Of a DNA stretch of 64,000 nt, positions 61,393-64,000 are shown piece by piece. The notes under the pieces were generated by a model. That model had not been told where the DNA came from, did not search any database, and saw nothing but the letters and a program-made list of their open reading frames with translations. Location: NCBI RefSeq assembly GCF_023822045.1, contig NZ_CP084712.1:1178001-1242000 (forward strand), written 5' to 3'. The position numbers and the translations under genes were made by a program. The stretch is from Sphingopyxis sp. USTB-05 (GTDB lineage Bacteria; Pseudomonadota; Alphaproteobacteria; Sphingomonadales; Sphingomonadaceae). The stretch's first letter is position 1; each line of letters starts with the position of its first letter.

Positions 61393-63177
61393 ATGACCCA
61401 GTCGCTGACCCCCAGAGTCGAAGCGGTCTTTTGGTTCCTGCTGACCGTAACGGGATATTTCCTGCTTGCGAGCCTGTCGCTGCACGCCACGAAGGGCGCC
61501 GACAATATCGCCGCAGTATGGCCGCCCAGCGGCTATTTTCTGGCGCTGCTGATCCTGATGCCGGCGTCGGCGCGGATATCGGCTTTTGCGGGGATGGCGA
61601 CGGCAAGCCTGGGCGCCAATCTTTATGGCGGCGCACCGCTCGCCTCCTGCCTGGCCTTCACATTTTCCAACGGCTGCGAGGCGGCGCTCGCGCTGTGGAT
61701 ATTGCGCCGCCGCGAACCGGACGAACTGTCGTTCATGGTGCCGCGGTCGGTCGTCAGCTTTTGCATAGCGGCGTTGACCGCCAGCATCGTCAGCGCCGCC
61801 ATTGCGTGGGCGCTGACGGGCAGAGGCACGGACTTTTTCCTGTCGTGGCTGACGACGGTGCTGCTTGGCATGTTGATCGTGACCCCACCGGTTGTGATGC
61901 TGGCGCGGATGGTCGGCACAAGCGCAATGGCCAACGCAACGATGCGGATGAAGGCCGAAGCTGCCGCGATCCTGACCGTCACGGGGCTGGTGACCATCCT
62001 GTCCTTTTCGCAGGCGCAATTTCCCATCACCTTTCTGCCGTGCATCGCGGTCATCGCCGCAGCGTACCGGCTCGGTCCTTTTGGCGCGGCGGCGGGGATG
62101 CTGATCGTGACGATCATCGCGTCGCTGCTGACGGGGCAGGGCTATGGGCCGATCGCGGCGATCGAGGGCGTGCAGAAGACCCGCGTGCTGTTCCTGCAAT
62201 TCTATCTGCTTACGCTGTTGTTCACGACGCTGCCCCTCGCGTCGCTGCTGATCGGGCGCCAGCGGCTGGCGAAGCGGGTCGAACAGAGCAATCGATGGCT
62301 TTTGCAGGCGGAGGCGGCGGCGCTTGTCGGGCATTGGCGCGTCGACCTAGTCACCTGGACGATCACCTGGTCGGACCAATCCTATCGCGTCCACGGGCTG
62401 GAGCCGGGGGCGCCGGTCGATGTCGATTATAGTGTGAGGCAATATGTGGCCGAGGACCGGCGCGCAGTCCGGAAAATCCTGGCCGACGCAGTCCGCACCG
62501 GCGAGCCCTTTGAGTTTCAAGGGCGGATATTGCGGACCGACGGCGAAATCCGGCATGTCAAATCGCACGGGTCGATCGAGATCGGCCGCGGCGGCAAGGC
62601 GGTCGGCATCTTTGGCACCGTCCAGGACGTGACCGAGACGGTTGAGAATGCTCGGATCCTCGAGGCTGCGCGCAGCGCGGCGGAGCGTGTGGCCAATACG
62701 GATATGCTGACCGGCCTGCCCAATCGCCGCCACACGCTGGCATTCCTCGAAAGGGCGCTTGCGGGCGCGCGCGAACATGGTGCGCCGCTTGCGGTGGCGA
62801 TTTTCGACATCGACCATTTCAAGCGGATCAACGACACGCATGGCCATGCGACGGGCGATCAGGTGATCCGCCGCGTCGCGCTGCGCGCCCGGGCTGCACT
62901 CCGCGACGAGGATATGGTCGGCCGCATCGGCGGCGAGGAATTTGTCTGCATCCTCCAGCGATCGAGCGCACAGTCCGCCGAAATCGTGGCCGAACGCGTC
63001 CGTAAGGCGGTCGAGGCTGGCACCGCCGCCGAAGACGACCTGCCGGATGCAACGATCAGCGTGGGGCTGGCGGTCTATGATGGCGAGGCCGATGTCGAGG
63101 AACTGCTGCACCGCGCGGACAAGGCGCTTTATGTCGCGAAGCGCGAAGGGCGGAACCGGCTGCGCAGCGCGGCCTAG
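61393..63177 (+). CDS. Diguanylate cyclase with MASE1 and PAS domains
   Basis: A 594-residue protein. MASE1 membrane sensor at 1-300 (eight or so helices), PAS at about 310-420 (WSDQSYRVHGLEPGAPVDVDY) and GGDEF at 430-590. The active site is GGEEF at 513-517 and the inhibitory I-site RDED is at 504-507, so both catalysis and product inhibition look intact. It makes c-di-GMP. ATG 61393 is preferred to a GTG at 61342 that falls in an AT-rich patch. Monocistronic. Confidence 0.93.
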   Translation: MTQSLTPRVEAVFWFLLTVTGYFLLASLSLHATKGADNIAAVWPPSGYFLALLILMPASARISAFAGMATASLGANLYGGAPLASCLAFTFSNGCEAALALWILRRREPDELSFMVPRSVVSFCIAALTASIVSAAIAWALTGRGTDFFLSWLTTVLLGMLIVTPPVVMLARMVGTSAMANATMRMKAEAAAILTVTGLVTILSFSQAQFPITFLPCIAVIAAAYRLGPFGAAAGMLIVTIIASLLTGQGYGPIAAIEGVQKTRVLFLQFYLLTLLFTTLPLASLLIGRQRLAKRVEQSNRWLLQAEAAALVGHWRVDLVTWTITWSDQSYRVHGLEPGAPVDVDYSVRQYVAEDRRAVRKILADAVRTGEPFEFQGRILRTDGEIRHVKSHGSIEIGRGGKAVGIFGTVQDVTETVENARILEAARSAAERVANTDMLTGLPNRRHTLAFLERALAGAREHGAPLAVAIFDIDHFKRINDTHGHATGDQVIRRVALRARAALRDEDMVGRIGGEEFVCILQRSSAQSAEIVAERVRKAVEAGTAAEDDLPDATISVGLAVYDGEADVEELLHRADKALYVAKREGRNRLRSAA

Positions 63178-63478
63178 GGGCGGGAGCCTGGGGAGCATCG
63201 AATTCGAGGCTAATCCGTTTCTGCAGGGATCGTTTTGCGCGGCCGCCGAGGTTTCTGAAAGTCTATTGCGGAGTTCCCGAAAGACCGGCAGAAGCATGGC
63301 CGGAAGTCGCGAGAGGGATTTCAGGGGTAGGGGCACGCGGCAACGCGCCAATCTGAAGTTTCGGTGAAGTCACTTGCGCGACCCGGCCAATAACTGTGCC
63401 TGCGATCATTCGTCGTTGGCGGGTGTTTTTGCCAAATGACTGATTTCCGGTACATCCGGAATAATAAGGGGGAGTTCG
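63178..63478. other. 301-bp intergenic stretch before the DUF350 gene
   Basis: No gene is seen. TTCCGG (63445-63450) and CCGGAA (63456-63461) form a short inverted repeat 18 bp before the ATG of the DUF350 gene, next to its ribosome site AAGGGGGAG. It may be an operator or part of a promoter; I see nothing else in this stretch. Confidence 0.5.
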
Positions 63479-63886
63479 ATGTTTTCATATTTCGTGGAAA
63501 CGGTTCCGCATTTTCTGGCCTATTTCGGCGCAGCCGCGCTTCTGGCGGTCGCTTTCCTGACTTTATATGTATTGATCACACCGCACCGCGAATTTGCGCT
63601 TATTCGTGAAGGTAACAGCGCCGCTGCGGTGCAGCTTACCGGAACTTTCCTGGGATTTGCGGTGCCGGTGGCGGTCGTCATCGGCCATTCGGTCAGTATC
63701 CCCGACATGTTGCTCTGGGGCGGGGTCGCGGCACTGGTCCAACTCGCGGTTTTCTTCGTCATCTCGCGCTTGCTGTTCAAGGCGATCTCCCAAAAGATCA
63801 CCGAGGCCTGCGTCGCGTCGGGCATTTTTGTCGGTGGCATGGGGCTTGGCTTCGGCGTGCTTCAGGCCGCCTGCATGGTTCCTTAA
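63479..63886 (+). CDS. DUF350 (YjfL/UPF0719) membrane protein
   Basis: A 135-residue four-helix protein. It has YVLITPHREFALIREGNSAAAVQLTGTFLGFAVP, the DUF350 signature loop (only the REFALIREGNSAAAV part need be quoted). AAGGGGGAG precedes the ATG. In enterobacteria yjfL stands with yjfM (DUF1190) and the glutathionylspermidine-synthase-like yjfC. The next gene here is a lipoprotein that fits DUF1190. Confidence 0.9.
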   Translation: MFSYFVETVPHFLAYFGAAALLAVAFLTLYVLITPHREFALIREGNSAAAVQLTGTFLGFAVPVAVVIGHSVSIPDMLLWGGVAALVQLAVFFVISRLLFKAISQKITEACVASGIFVGGMGLGFGVLQAACMVP

Positions 63887-63900
63887 AGGAGCGTGCGGCG

Positions 63901-64000
63901 ATGAAAAAGCAATTGAGCATGACGACGGCCATGGCGGCCGCGTTGACGGGCCTGTCCGGCTGTTCGTCGACCAACGACTGGGACGACGGCTATGCCTATG
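63901..64000 (+). CDS. Lipoprotein, probably DUF1190 (YjfM-like), 5' part
   Basis: Only the first 33 residues are in the window: MKKQLSMTTAMAAALTGLSG, then the lipobox Cys of LSGC and an Asp-rich stretch. The lipoprotein signal is clear. The DUF1190 assignment is inferred from the position 14 bp after DUF350, which is the known order in other genomes. Confidence 0.6.
   Translation, partial: MKKQLSMTTAMAAALTGLSGCSSTNDWDDGYAY

Noticed and set aside
1..64000. CRISPR array, prophage, IS element or integron
   Set aside because: No regularly spaced repeats, transposase, integrase or phage structural genes are seen on either strand.

Overview
The window is GC-rich and almost fully coding. It reads as chromosome of an alphaproteobacterium of the sphingomonad type; Sphingopyxis or a close relative is my inference. 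The basis is two TonB-dependent receptors, a MASE1/PAS/GGDEF protein, a carotenoid/lignostilbene-type oxygenase, dense convergent and divergent small operons, and intergenic REP-like inverted repeats of the CGTCAtCCCGG type. No phage, IS element, integrase, CRISPR array, rRNA or tRNA was recognised.

Layout. 1-13982 is a peptide and amino-acid scavenging region. It holds the end of a TonB receptor and a four-gene run with 4-bp overlaps (DUF1611/DgcN-like protein, YkvI-like permease, serine beta-lactamase-fold hydrolase, M19 dipeptidase lipoprotein). A DctB/DctD-like two-component pair follows, divergent from a DctA-type symporter, then a second TonB receptor and an SGNH hydrolase. 14372-24849 is rich in redox and detoxification genes: two paralogous NmrA-like reductases, an AhpD-like protein, a GST, a hydrolase-OsmC fusion, an azoreductase under a MocR regulator, a ferritin-like/ferredoxin/double-CDGSH fusion and an SDR. 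25046-28198 holds a FixJ-like regulator, a lone receiver and a PAS histidine kinase. 28240-35500 holds two alpha/beta hydrolases, a DUF421 pair, a patatin with membrane segments and a class A PBP. 35510-43101 is an RND efflux operon ending in an AlkC glycosylase, divergent from a TetR gene with a perfect palindrome between them.

44696-55897 carries secE-nusG and rplKA, with tesB between them. The rplJL pair lies about 7 kb further on, separated from rplA by cytochrome c maturation genes (ccmAB), a zincin, phhB, an amino-acid permease, XRE/DUF2975, DUF2218, a YqjI-like PadR and a GNAT reading frame. rpoB does not follow rplL; a strong terminator does. 56019-64000 holds a Pro/Ala-rich membrane protein, an ATP-grasp/nucleotidyltransferase pair of unknown pathway, a carotenoid oxygenase with a divergent TetR, a diguanylate cyclase and the start of a DUF350/DUF1190 unit.

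Strongest leads: the NtrC-family regulator whose GAFTGA loop is replaced without a length change, next to a dctA promoter with a perfect -10 box; the ATP-grasp plus degenerate nucleotidyltransferase pair; the iron-sulfur multi-domain protein; the GNAT frame that runs without a stop into padR across a perfect palindrome; and the split ribosomal beta operon. All family calls are from reading motifs by eye; no database search was run.
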